Shown piece after piece: positions 53,693 through 62,616 of a stretch of 64,000 nucleotides of DNA. Under the pieces are notes generated by a model. The model was not told where the DNA came from, did no database searches, and worked only from the letters and a program-made list of their open reading frames with translations. The translations under genes and the position numbers were made by a program. The stretch lies in contig NZ_CP125942.1 of the NCBI RefSeq assembly GCF_039602135.1, positions 992,001 to 1,056,000 of the forward strand, read 5' to 3'. The stretch's first letter is position 1. The number at the start of each line of letters is the position of its first letter. This DNA comes from Glutamicibacter sp. B1 (lineage in GTDB: Bacteria; Actinomycetota; Actinomycetes; Actinomycetales; Micrococcaceae).

Positions 53693-54556
53693 CTAAACAA
53701 AAGCTGCTGACACGCTTTGGCGATGCTCGCTGGCCGCGTAGGTGCCAAGGATCTTGATCTCCCACGTGAAGAATTCGAGCTCTTCTAAGGCAAGACGTAC
53801 CGGCAAGTCTTCAGGATGACCTTCGACATCGATCATGAAGGTCGTCGCAGCGAAGGATGAACCGACCATGTAGCTTTCAAGCCGCGTAATGTTCACACCA
53901 TTGGTCGCGAAGCCACCCAGTGCCTTGTACAAAGCACTAGGTACGTTGCGCACTTTGAAAACCAACGTGGTCACTGCAGACTCGGGAAGCGCAGAACGCG
54001 ATGGCAATTCCTGTTTACGGGCAAGCACCACGAAGCGAGTAGTGTTTGTCGGATCATCTTCCACACCCGAGGCAAGCACTTCGAGTCCGTACAATTCTGC
54101 AGCCAGAGGGGGAGCGAGGGAAAGTTTCTTCGGGTCATTCCAGTCCCGCACTTCACGTGCCGAGCCGGCGGTATCGCCTGCAATCACCGGGGTCAACTGG
54201 TGTTCTCTAATGATCTTGCGGCACTGACCCAATGCATGAATATGGCTATGTACTTCGGTGGCTTCCGCAACGGTACTACCTGGCAGTCCCAAGAGATCAA
54301 AACGGATCCGTAGGTAGTGTTCGCCAACGATCTGTAGATTCGATTCGGGCAACAGCACGTGAATATCTGCGACGCGTCCGGCCAAGGAGTTTTCGATGGG
54401 GATCATCGCCAAATCTGCTTCACCGTTTTCTACCATGGCGAAGGCATCCTCGAAGCTGGCGCAAGGTACAGCCTGCATATCGGGGAATCGTTGAGTGCAG
54501 GCCATATTGGAGTTGGACCCTGCTTCGCCTTGGTAAGAAATCTTGTTGCTCATCAT
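53693..54556 (-). CDS. pheA: Prephenate dehydratase PheA
   Basis: Converts prephenate to phenylpyruvate in phenylalanine biosynthesis. 287 residues: catalytic domain (ISYQGEAGSNSNMACTQRFP, AMIPIENSLAGRVADIHVLL, and the active-site TNTTRFVVLAR) and the C-terminal regulatory ACT domain with the phenylalanine-binding motif NITRLESYM. Complete, monocistronic. Two Met codons at the start (54556 and 54553). Confidence 0.95.
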   Translation of the reverse strand: MMSNKISYQGEAGSNSNMACTQRFPDMQAVPCASFEDAFAMVENGEADLAMIPIENSLAGRVADIHVLLPESNLQIVGEHYLRIRFDLLGLPGSTVAEATEVHSHIHALGQCRKIIREHQLTPVIAGDTAGSAREVRDWNDPKKLSLAPPLAAELYGLEVLASGVEDDPTNTTRFVVLARKQELPSRSALPESAVTTLVFKVRNVPSALYKALGGFATNGVNITRLESYMVGSSFAATTFMIDVEGHPEDLPVRLALEELEFFTWEIKILGTYAASEHRQSVSAAFV

Positions 54557-54609
54557 TTTAAGGTATCGCTATTTCACGTGCAGGGCGTTGTTGGTGCCGA
54601 TTCATGACA

Positions 54610-54652
54610 AACACCGCGACATCCCGGCAGTAAGCCGGGGCATCGCGGTGTT
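54610..54652 (-). terminator. Terminator after oleD
   Basis: AACACCGCGA-CAT-CCCGG pairs with CCGGGG-CA-TCGCGGTGTT, a strong GC-rich stem with a 6-nt loop, just downstream of the oleD stop on the minus strand. Confidence 0.75.
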
Positions 54653-54678
54653 CAGTTGGTTTCTAAGCCGAACAAGCC

Positions 54679-55689
54679 TTAGCTCGTTGAATAGTGTGCG
54701 CGCAGCTTGGCGATGCCTTCGTCGATGCTCACCACTGGTTTCCAATCCAGCACCTTGTGGGTCTCACGCTGGTCAAACCAGTGGGCGGTGGACAGTTGTT
54801 CGGCCAGGAAGCGGGTCATGGGTGGTTCATCATGAACGAGTCCCTTGGAGCCTGCGGCGAGCCAGACTTTTTCAATGACGGAGCCCGCGCCACGAGCCAG
54901 CCAACCTGGCACGTTGAGTTTCGGGGCTGGGGCGCCACCGGCCTGGCAGATCCCTGCAATCAGCTCACCCACAGGCCTCGGTTCGCCGTTAGTTACGACC
55001 AAGGCACGTCCATGGGCGTGATCCATGCGTTCTAATCCACGAACAATCGCCGAAGCAGCATTATCAATGTAGGTCGTGTCGATCAAGGCCGCACCATGAT
55101 CTAGCAACGGAAGTCGTCCTGCCTTAGCACGCTGGATTACGCGCTCCACGAGCTGGGTGTCACCCGGCCCCCACACCACATGCGGGCGGATAGCGGTCAC
55201 TCGGAAGTCCTCGGAATCCGCAGCCAACGCGTCAAGTTCAGCTGCCGCTTTAGAACGGGCATAGTGACCGTGAGCCAACTGTGGGTTAGCGGTTCCTGCT
55301 TCAGCTCCGGCTAACGCATCCCCGAAATGGGCCACCGACGGAGAAGAAACAAAAACGAAGTCTCTAATGCCTGCGCTTCGTGCAGCGGTGAGTAAATTAT
55401 TGGTACCGGTGATGTTGGTATCAACAAACTCTTGCCAGTGACCGGTAAAGGACACTTTGGCGGCAAGGTGGATGACCGCGTCCATGGACTCAACGGCTCG
55501 GGCTACAGCCTCTTGATCTGTCAGTGAGCCTTGAACTTCATCGCTGGCGCCGGTCGAGGCACGGCGCTGAAAAGTGCGTACATGGTGGCCCGTGTCGCGA
55601 AGGAGCTGAGCCACTGCACCGCCGAGCAGGCCGCTGGCGCCGGTGACAAGAACCCTTCGCGCGGTTAGTGAGTCTTGAATTGTGCTCAT
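54679..55689 (-). CDS. oleD: NAD-dependent 2-alkyl-3-oxoalkanoate reductase OleD
   Basis: 336-residue extended short-chain dehydrogenase: nucleotide-binding VLVTGASGLLGGAVAQLL, catalytic YARSK (with Tyr and Lys) and IRPHVVWGPGD. In the long-chain olefin pathway OleD reduces the 2-alkyl-3-ketoacid made by OleA to the beta-hydroxy acid. ATGA overlap with oleBC. Without context it would be called a 3-beta-hydroxysteroid dehydrogenase-like protein. Confidence 0.88.
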   Translation of the reverse strand: MSTIQDSLTARRVLVTGASGLLGGAVAQLLRDTGHHVRTFQRRASTGASDEVQGSLTDQEAVARAVESMDAVIHLAAKVSFTGHWQEFVDTNITGTNNLLTAARSAGIRDFVFVSSPSVAHFGDALAGAEAGTANPQLAHGHYARSKAAAELDALAADSEDFRVTAIRPHVVWGPGDTQLVERVIQRAKAGRLPLLDHGAALIDTTYIDNAASAIVRGLERMDHAHGRALVVTNGEPRPVGELIAGICQAGGAPAPKLNVPGWLARGAGSVIEKVWLAAGSKGLVHDEPPMTRFLAEQLSTAHWFDQRETHKVLDWKPVVSIDEGIAKLRAHYSTS

Positions 55690-58274
55690 GGTGTGCGGAT
55701 CCTTCCACCGGCAAGCGTTGAACTGGCCCACTGCGCTAGAGCTGCACGGTCAATCTTCGAGTTATGGCGAATATCGGTGGGCAGGGTCTTCACCACCAGC
55801 ACGGCTGCCACCTCAATGCCAGTGGCTGCGACGGCCGAGCGGACCAACTTGGTTAGCTCACTCGACGCTGGACCTGCTTTGGGGGCAGCCGGAACAGTTT
55901 CCATGACCACTACTGCAGCTTGTGTGCCTGCCGGGCCGACACCCACCAGGGCAGCACGCCCTGCACCGGCGACCGACTGCACGGCGTGTTCCGCTGCCAC
56001 CGGAGTCACGGCGCCCTGAGCCATGGACAATACGTGGCCCAGTCGGCCTTCAACCCACAGACGTCCCTCGGCATCGAAATGACCGACGTCGCCGGTACGG
56101 TGCCATCCGGTGATAGAACTGCTGGCCTGTTCGGTGATCCACAGACGGTCATAACGGTCCTTAACGTGCGCAGCGCGGACCAAAATTTCGCCGGTGGCAT
56201 TGGGAGTGTATTCTGGCTGATCGCCAGCAACCCCCAGGTCATCGATCGGTGCGATAGCGATGGTGGCACCGGCAACGGCGGTACCAACGCACACGCCATT
56301 GCCCTGTCCTGCTTCACGGATACCATCAAGGTCAATGTCGGTGACTGGCAGCGCTTCGGTCATCCCGTAGGGAGTATGCACCTTGGCATTGGGCACAAGC
56401 TGTTGCACCTTGTCCAAAAGCGGTTCTGGGATCGGGGCGCCGGCTGAGAGCATCAGTTCAACATTGGACAGTGTTTTACGCTGTGCCGTGTTCAGCTCGG
56501 CCTTGGTCGCAAGCACATTAGCTAGCGCTGCGGGGGAGGCAAAGACCGTAGTTGCATTGACCGCGACGGCGGCATCAGCCAGGGCGCTGGCCGTGAGCGT
56601 ACGCGGAGCGGTGACATCCATATCTGGGGTTACCGAGGTGGCGCCGAGCGCCGGGCCAAGCAAAGCGAACGGTGCGAAGCCAGCAACCAGCGAGGAACCA
56701 GCCTTCAAATGGTAGGTTTCACGCAGGGTATCGCGCATGGCGGAGAGCTGTCGGTGCGTGTACACAACGCCCTTGGCCGGTCCGGTGGAACCAGAAGTGA
56801 ACAGCACCGCCGCGTCGGCATCGGGATCCGGGGCAGTAAAACTACCTGCTGTGGCCCCGGTTGAACTTCCGGCCTCCAGCAATTCGTCCAGGGTGTGTTC
56901 CACGCCCAGTACCTTGCGCTTGGCGGAGGAAAGTTCCTCAACAGCAATCTTGGTGCCGGGCCAGCCTAGGACTCGTGCACCGGTCAGTGCACGGTTAATG
57001 CCCACGAGGAAACTGGGACCAGCACCCTTGATGGCCCGGCCCAGACCCTTGGTGCCTAATCCTGCATCTGCCACAACTATCACTGCGCCCAAACGCAAGC
57101 AGGCATAAATCAGTGAGGTCAGCTCGATGCCAGGTGGTACCAGCAGGTTTACCCGGTCCCCAGACTTCACGCCGATCTGCTGCAATCCGGAAGCTAGCGC
57201 ATTAACGCGCTGTCCAAGCTCAGCCCATGACAAGGAACGCGGCGGATGGATATCAACCACCGCTGCGCTTGGATCATCCTGTCGAGAGTCCAACTCGGCG
57301 AGCATAGGAAGGTAGGCATCTTCGCTTTGGACGCGTGCGGAGTGCGCAGAATCTGGCGTGCTATCCAACCATTCAAAAATTGGGGTAGCGATATCGCGGT
57401 CCTCGCCCACCAGGTGGCTGGCACCTTCAAAACGGTGCACCTGAGCCTGAGGCAGACGGCCCAACAGATCGCGCAAATAACGATCGGAGAATACCGGATC
57501 CTTGGGACCCCAAAGCATCAGTGCAGGTACCTTCAAGGAACGTACTGCTTCAGAGATCTCATCCAAGGCGCGCCGGCTTGGATGTTCGGGAAGGAACGGG
57601 ATGTCGGCGACAAAATTGGCTACGCCTTCACGCTGTTCGGCACTGGTGTAAGGGGCCATAAACGCCTGACGCACCTGTGGGTCCAAGGCAGGTTGGGCCA
57701 GCGAATGAGTGACCTGAAGGAAAGCACGAGTGGACTTGGTGCCCCAACCATGGACGGCGGGGTGGGTCGCTAATTTCAGGGCAGCAGGTAGTTCAAAGCC
57801 GGCAGGGTGAACTGCGGTATTGGTCAGGACAACATTATTCAGTCTCTCCTGATGTGCCACGGCCCACCCTAGAGAGACGATCCCGCCCCAGTCATGACCG
57901 ACGGTGGTGACGTTATTGCCAAGATCCAAGGCGTCAATGACATCGCCGAGGTCATTAACACGGTCAGCCAAACGACGGAATTTTCCGGTACGTTCTGAAA
58001 GGCCCATATCTAGTTGGTCAACAGCGACGATTCGCCAAGCCAACTGGTGATCTGAGACGTGGTTGAACAGACTGCGCCACAAATAGGACCACGTAGGATT
58101 TCCGTGGACACAAACGAGTGTGCCCACCGGGGTGATGCCGCGCTGTGTTAGTTCTTCCTGATTATCCAGCACGTGCCAGCGGTAGGAAGCGCCTTGAGCA
58201 TCAATCGCGGAGGTCGACGGAACGCTCAGGTATTTTGAGTAGATTTCCTTGACGCCGGGGAAAATCTCGGTCAC
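55686..58274 (-). CDS. oleBC: OleBC fusion: beta-lactone decarboxylase plus beta-lactone synthetase
   Basis: 862 residues. Residues 1-300 form an alpha/beta hydrolase resembling haloalkane dehalogenases, with oxyanion motif VHGNPTWSYLWR and nucleophile Asp in VGHDWGGIVSL near 128 (OleB). Residues 340-860 form an acyl-CoA-synthetase-like OleC with the adenylation motif TSGSTGPAKGVVYTHRQL and HRTGDVGHFDAEGRLWV. OleC makes a beta-lactone from the beta-hydroxy acid; OleB removes CO2 to leave the alkene. GTG 58274 overlaps the oleA stop (GTGA). OleB-OleC fusions are known in actinobacteria. Confidence 0.92.
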   Translation of the reverse strand: MTEIFPGVKEIYSKYLSVPSTSAIDAQGASYRWHVLDNQEELTQRGITPVGTLVCVHGNPTWSYLWRSLFNHVSDHQLAWRIVAVDQLDMGLSERTGKFRRLADRVNDLGDVIDALDLGNNVTTVGHDWGGIVSLGWAVAHQERLNNVVLTNTAVHPAGFELPAALKLATHPAVHGWGTKSTRAFLQVTHSLAQPALDPQVRQAFMAPYTSAEQREGVANFVADIPFLPEHPSRRALDEISEAVRSLKVPALMLWGPKDPVFSDRYLRDLLGRLPQAQVHRFEGASHLVGEDRDIATPIFEWLDSTPDSAHSARVQSEDAYLPMLAELDSRQDDPSAAVVDIHPPRSLSWAELGQRVNALASGLQQIGVKSGDRVNLLVPPGIELTSLIYACLRLGAVIVVADAGLGTKGLGRAIKGAGPSFLVGINRALTGARVLGWPGTKIAVEELSSAKRKVLGVEHTLDELLEAGSSTGATAGSFTAPDPDADAAVLFTSGSTGPAKGVVYTHRQLSAMRDTLRETYHLKAGSSLVAGFAPFALLGPALGATSVTPDMDVTAPRTLTASALADAAVAVNATTVFASPAALANVLATKAELNTAQRKTLSNVELMLSAGAPIPEPLLDKVQQLVPNAKVHTPYGMTEALPVTDIDLDGIREAGQGNGVCVGTAVAGATIAIAPIDDLGVAGDQPEYTPNATGEILVRAAHVKDRYDRLWITEQASSSITGWHRTGDVGHFDAEGRLWVEGRLGHVLSMAQGAVTPVAAEHAVQSVAGAGRAALVGVGPAGTQAAVVVMETVPAAPKAGPASSELTKLVRSAVAATGIEVAAVLVVKTLPTDIRHNSKIDRAALAQWASSTLAGGRIRTP

Positions 58275-59296
58275 CAGACAATCTCCATCATTGCGGTGTT
58301 TAATCCAGAGCCTACGCCCATGCACAGCACGCGGTCACCAGGCTTGAGCGTTTCAGCTTCTTGGGACAGCGTCATGGGTAGCGAGGCCGGGCCAACATTG
58401 CCCCACTTCGAGAAGGTGATGGGCACGCGATCCTTGATCAAACCCACGGCTTTAATGATGGCGTTGGTGTAGGACTTGGAGACCTGATGGGTGACGTAGC
58501 GGTCCATGCTCTTCCAGTTCCAACCAGAATGGTGCGCTTCGTCCCAAGCATTGACCACGAGGTCGAGCCCGTTATCCAACAGGCCCTTGGTGTCGGTGTA
58601 CATTCCATCCGGGCCACCTACACACAGTTCATGATGCTGGGTTCCGGCGCGGGAGACACCGCCAAGGATCCGGTGGGCATTTGGGTGAGCATCGGCTGGG
58701 CCGATCACGGCAGCTGCTGCACCAGAGCCCAGAGTTAGTGTCGCAAATTCACGCATGTAGTCATCACGCGTGGAAGTCTCGGCGTTCAAGCGTTCAAAAG
58801 TAGTTTCTTGAGTGGCTTTGGCATCCTCGCCGGCTACGATCAGTGCGTACTTGATCTGCCCGGAGTCGATCATGTTCGCGGCCAGGCTCATGCCGTTGAC
58901 GAATCCAAGGCAGGCATTGGCCACGTCGAAGTTCATTGCTGAGGAAGGCAGGCCCAGGCCGTTGTGGACCTTAGACGCGACGGACGGTTCAAGGTTGCGT
59001 CGGGTCACCGAAGTATTAATAAGTAGACCGATTTCGCTGGCGTCAACGCCGGCCTGGTCGAGGGCTTTTTTGCCGGCGAGGATGGCTGCGTCATCGAATT
59101 CGACACCATCGGACCACCAGCGGCGTTCTTTGACCCCAGAAACACGCTCGAGGAGCTTTTTGGAAAGGCGCAGTCGTTTCAAACTTGGAGCCAGCCGCTC
59201 ATCAAATTCTGCTGAGCTCACCACCTCTGGTGCGAGGACGCTGTTCACTGATAAAAGCGCAACGTTATGGTGTTTAAAGGTGGCATTGCCGTTCAA
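58271..59296 (-). CDS. oleA: OleA thiolase-like condensing enzyme (long-chain olefin synthesis)
   Basis: 341-residue thiolase-fold KAS III-like enzyme: GVKERRWW, active-site Cys in NFDVANACLGFVNGM, His in YVTHQVSKSY and Asn in FSKWGNVGPASLP. OleA condenses two fatty acyl-CoAs head to head into a 2-alkyl-3-ketoacid. It starts with TTG and has GAAGG seven bases upstream. First gene of oleA-oleBC-oleD, all coupled by 4-bp overlaps. The product is probably a long-chain C23-C33-type internal alkene. Confidence 0.92.
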   Translation of the reverse strand: MNGNATFKHHNVALLSVNSVLAPEVVSSAEFDERLAPSLKRLRLSKKLLERVSGVKERRWWSDGVEFDDAAILAGKKALDQAGVDASEIGLLINTSVTRRNLEPSVASKVHNGLGLPSSAMNFDVANACLGFVNGMSLAANMIDSGQIKYALIVAGEDAKATQETTFERLNAETSTRDDYMREFATLTLGSGAAAAVIGPADAHPNAHRILGGVSRAGTQHHELCVGGPDGMYTDTKGLLDNGLDLVVNAWDEAHHSGWNWKSMDRYVTHQVSKSYTNAIIKAVGLIKDRVPITFSKWGNVGPASLPMTLSQEAETLKPGDRVLCMGVGSGLNTAMMEIVW

Positions 59297-60162
59297 AGTG
59301 TTGCCTTCGTTTCTGCTGGACTATCTGTGCGGTGCATACTGCGATGAAACGTCTTTACCGGCAGACACCTATGGTGCTGACGGTATGTTTGCTCTTCTTA
59401 CATTATTCCTTGACCCGCTGTGAGAAGAACTTGAACAGCCAATTTCAGCCGAGGGCAAGAAACGGAAATAACGCAGACTAAATCGATCCTACAGAGATGA
59501 CCTTTGAGATTCATGGAAAGATCCGTATTTGTTATCCGAAAATTTTGCTGAATTTGTGGACGTAAGAGCAGTGAGACAGCGCTCGTGGAATGGTGGTGCA
59601 CTGATTGCCGAGAAGTATGGATCACTGACCACAAGCATTATTGGGTAGTTTTCGGATGACTTCACCATCGAAGGTAGGCGCATCGCGGTTTCTTATGACC
59701 AGTTGCCGCGCTCCTGCCCTAGAGGTCTTGTGTTGTTGCAGGGGAGCAGAAAAACACGGTGATGTTGTCGGGGGTGCCCTTATGTTAAAAGTCAAGCACC
59801 TACACGAGCACCAATGTTCCCGAGCGAGACATGGGCGCACGGGAACATATATCCACTTTCCCCAGAGGCCTTGGGCGTGGAACTCGCATGCAAGGTGAGG
59901 AAGGGAGGGGAATCGACATACCGAGAGTCAGCATGCACCCTCCTACAAAAGTATGATCTACACCCTTGCTTACCAGTGGGTAGACTTCACCTTATGTGAT
60001 TTAGTCATTTTGTTAGTTAACAAAAAGGCAAGTCAACTGTCATGTTTGAAAATATATACAAATTTGCAGGCATTCAGGCTGACTCATCACACATAGCGGG
60101 CACCCCATTCGTAGGGGACTTTCCACCAGAGTGAGAACCTACCATCAGGCCTAAGACAAGGT
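59297..60162. other. 866-bp gene-poor region upstream of oleA
   Basis: No convincing gene. The minus strand between about 59510 and 59690 holds short coding-like stretches in shifted frames, perhaps a decayed gene. An inverted repeat TGTTCCCG/CGGGAACA lies at 59815-59847. From about 60000 the DNA becomes AT-rich, unlike the surroundings. The oleA promoter must lie in its left end. Confidence 0.4.
59815..59847. repeat. Inverted repeat TGTTCCCG / CGGGAACA
   Basis: 8-bp perfect arms with a 17-nt loop (59815-59822 and 59840-59847). Could be an operator or weak terminator; no gene is directly adjacent. Confidence 0.35.
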
Positions 60163-60267
60163 CTACCGATCCTTGTTTTTACGGTTATGACGGTACCGCC
60201 CGTAAGAAGCGCACGCGGCAACAAACGCCAGCCCAAAAAGGAGCGCCAACAAATACTCAATTCCCAT
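60163..60267 (-). CDS. Predicted 34-residue single-helix membrane protein
   Basis: ATG at 60267 to TAG at 60163 gives MGIEYLLALLFGLAFVAAC followed by a strongly basic tail (RYRHNRKNKDR). One membrane helix plus positive tail is a coherent small-protein pattern. A GAGAGA sequence lies four bases upstream as a possible ribosome site. It is divergent from the secreted protein gene at 60309. It may be an immunity-type, toxin-type or regulatory peptide; this is inference. Confidence 0.45.
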   Translation of the reverse strand: MGIEYLLALLFGLAFVAACASYGRYRHNRKNKDR

Positions 60268-60308
60268 TGCTCTCTCAATCTTTCAATACAAAATATAGGA
60301 GAATAATA

Positions 60309-61274
60309 ATGAAATCCCATTACAGGATCACTGCAATTCTTACAGTCTCAACGATATTCCTCAGTGGTACCGTAGCAAACGCTGATGACAATTCAATAAA
60401 AATTGACGACCTTCTCACCTCTGCCCCAGGAAATAGCCGCGTCCTCACCTCAACAACCTCCACGCCAGCAAGGGGAACTATCTCACTACCAAGTGAAGAT
60501 GCAGGTCAGATCGAACTGAAGCACCCTGATGGAACCTGGCTCACCGTAGGCTTGCCACAAAACGCAGACCTCAGTAGTCCAAGCGATCAGCTTAATCGCA
60601 GCGCAGGCGCAGCAATCGTCACCGAGCCCATGCAATCCTCCACCAGCGCACAAGACTCTGATGCCCAATCCTCACTGTCAGCTCGCGCAATCGTTGCCGT
60701 CCCCGACGCCAATTCCGACCGATCCTACAACTTCGACCTGAACTACCCCGACGGAATCGTCCCACAACTAGAAAAAGACGGCAGCGTAAAGTTCATCCTC
60801 GACCCCAAACTAGGCAACTCACGTCCCGAAGTAGAAGCTGAAGCTACCTTCGGCGAAATCAAAACCCCCTGGGCAATCGACGCCAACGGCAAAAAAGTCC
60901 CCACCAAGTTCACACTCAAAGGCAACACCCTCACCCAAACCATCACCCCCACCAAAGACACCACCTACCCAGTAATCCTTGACCCCGAAGCTGAATGGAA
61001 AGGCTTCTACGGACGACTAACCTACAGTCGCGCCGAAACCAGAAACATGCGCGACGAAGGCGTCGTCATTGCCGGCCTCCTCACCGGAAGCGCAGGCATC
61101 GCAGCAATGTTCGGCCCCGGAGCCCCCATTGTCGGAGCCGCGCTCGCAGCAGGATCTGCCGCCGCAGTAGGCATCATCGCCACCACCGCCTCCAACGCCA
61201 CCGCCGATGGACGCTGTCTCCAAGTCGACGTCCCGCCGCTAGTCACCCCACGCATCGTCAACTGCCGCTCCTAA
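60309..61274 (+). CDS. Secreted protein with carrier-like N-domain and glycine-zipper C-terminus
   Basis: 321 residues: Sec signal peptide (HYRITAILTVSTIFLSGTVANA), then a Ser/Thr-rich region and a beta-rich domain with FDLNYPDGIVPQLEKDGSVKFIL and the closing TTYPVILDPE. That closing motif resembles one common in actinobacterial secreted proteins with variable C-termini. The last 85 residues hold a hydrophobic Gly/Ala-rich segment (AGLLTGSAGIAAMFGPGAPIV, continuing similarly) and two Cys near the end. Codon choice is strikingly C-rich. AGGAG precedes the ATG. Bacteriocin-like function is possible but unproven. Confidence 0.7.
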   Translation: MKSHYRITAILTVSTIFLSGTVANADDNSIKIDDLLTSAPGNSRVLTSTTSTPARGTISLPSEDAGQIELKHPDGTWLTVGLPQNADLSSPSDQLNRSAGAAIVTEPMQSSTSAQDSDAQSSLSARAIVAVPDANSDRSYNFDLNYPDGIVPQLEKDGSVKFILDPKLGNSRPEVEAEATFGEIKTPWAIDANGKKVPTKFTLKGNTLTQTITPTKDTTYPVILDPEAEWKGFYGRLTYSRAETRNMRDEGVVIAGLLTGSAGIAAMFGPGAPIVGAALAAGSAAAVGIIATTASNATADGRCLQVDVPPLVTPRIVNCRS

Positions 61275-61294
61275 CCCCACACCCCAACAGCAAA

Positions 61295-61320
61295 GGCCGG
61301 AGGCCCACCAGCTTCCGGCC
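61295..61320 (+). terminator. Hairpin after the secreted protein gene
   Basis: GGCCGGA / TCCGGCC arms with a 12-nt loop, 20 bp after the stop codon; no T tract. Confidence 0.45.
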
Positions 61321-61513
61321 CTACCACCCCACCTGCAGCAACACACAACGAGGCGCTCTCCGTGCACCCCAACCATCGGGGAGCGCGGCGAGTGCCTCCA
61401 CTTTTCACTCCCATCAAGATCGACGATGCCCAGCAAGGAGCACCTAGGGCTACAGTGACCCCTGGCACTAATGGTGCAGTAAATAATATGGTGCTACCTC
61501 ACACCTCTTTAAC

Positions 61514-61533
61514 AAACCTCGACGCGTCGGTTT
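61514..61533. promoter_or_regulatory. Candidate LacI operator upstream of the LacI gene
   Basis: AAACCTCGACGCGTCGGTTT contains the perfect palindrome CGACGCGTCG with AAACC/GTTT flanks offset by one base. Its position 45 bp before the LacI ATG suits autoregulation. Confidence 0.45.
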
Positions 61534-61577
61534 ATTCACGGATTAACATGTCACGTGAGAATGTGAAAAAATAAGGT

Positions 61578-62612
61578 ATGGACAAAAAGCTCGGCAAGTC
61601 TGCCCGGGTTGGCATTCGAGATGTTGCCGCCGCTGCAGGGGTATCTCCCACCACGGTTTCGCATGCATTAAGCGGAGCACGCGCTATTAACCCGGCAACC
61701 CGAGCACGGGTCTTAGAAGTGGCTCAAGAGCTGGGGTACTCACCGGATTTGCGTGCACGAGGACTGAGGAGCTCTCGAACTTTCACCGTTGGCCTGCTCA
61801 GTGACACCATCGCCGTCACTCCTTATGCAGGACTAATTATCAGCGGTGCTCAGGATGCGGCTGCCGAACATCAAAGCGTGGTTCTTGCCCTTGACTCCAC
61901 CGGGGACCCTCAACGCGAGTTACTTGGCATTCGTACCTTGCTTGACCATCGGGTTGACGGTTTGGTTTACGCGCGAATGTCGCATCAATCGGTCAACGTA
62001 CCGAAAGAGCTTGGTGAAATTCCGGTGGTGTTGGCCAATGCTTCCAGCCCTGATTTGAAGTTTTCATCAGTAGTCCCTGATGAAAAACAGATTGGTCTTG
62101 ACGCCACGGGTCATTTGCTCAGTTTCGGTCACCAGCGGGTTGGTTTTGCAACGGTTAACGAAAACGTCCCTTCCGCTCTTGGGCGCGAAGAAGGATATCG
62201 CTCGGCCATGCGGGCTGCCGGGATTGCCGTGAATGAAGCGTGGGTTTGTGCGAAAACTGGTGACGCTGCCGGCGGCCGTGAAGCAGGACGACTCATCCTG
62301 GATCGGGAAGACCGGCCTACTGCCATCTTCTGTTTTAACGATGAAATAGCCATGGGCGTTTATCAGGCAGCCAATGACCTTGGACTGAGAATCCCAGAAG
62401 ACCTGTCGGTGATTGGCGTTGATGATCTTCAACTGATCACCCAAGCATTGGTTCCAACACTTAGCACTATAGCCTTGCCTCATTATCAGATGGGGCATTG
62501 GGCGGTGTCACAGCTTTTTACTCAGGCAACGGCGCAGAACGGCGCTCGCATCGCCGAGAAGCTTCGATGCCATTTGGTTCAACGTGAATCCGTCAAAGCA
62601 CCACGGTCATAA
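61578..62612 (+). CDS. LacI-family regulator next to the fructan hydrolase gene
   Basis: 344 residues: helix-turn-helix (VGIRDVAAAAGVSPTTVSHALSGARAINPATRARVLEVAQELGY) and ligand-binding domain (VGLLSDTIAVTPYAGLIISGAQDAA, FCFNDEIAMGVYQAANDLGL, VIGVDDLQLITQALVPTLST). It converges with the GH32 gene (4 bp between stops), so it likely controls fructan or sucrose use. ATG 61578 has AATAAGGT upstream. Confidence 0.92.
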   Translation: MDKKLGKSARVGIRDVAAAAGVSPTTVSHALSGARAINPATRARVLEVAQELGYSPDLRARGLRSSRTFTVGLLSDTIAVTPYAGLIISGAQDAAAEHQSVVLALDSTGDPQRELLGIRTLLDHRVDGLVYARMSHQSVNVPKELGEIPVVLANASSPDLKFSSVVPDEKQIGLDATGHLLSFGHQRVGFATVNENVPSALGREEGYRSAMRAAGIAVNEAWVCAKTGDAAGGREAGRLILDREDRPTAIFCFNDEIAMGVYQAANDLGLRIPEDLSVIGVDDLQLITQALVPTLSTIALPHYQMGHWAVSQLFTQATAQNGARIAEKLRCHLVQRESVKAPRS

Positions 62613-62616
62613 GAAA

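Larger units (their letters stand above)
61275..61577. other. Intergenic region with terminator and LacI-type operator
   Basis: Holds the terminator hairpin of the secreted protein gene (61295-61320) and a CG-centred palindrome (61514-61533) before the LacI gene. Otherwise no recognised element. Confidence 0.5.
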
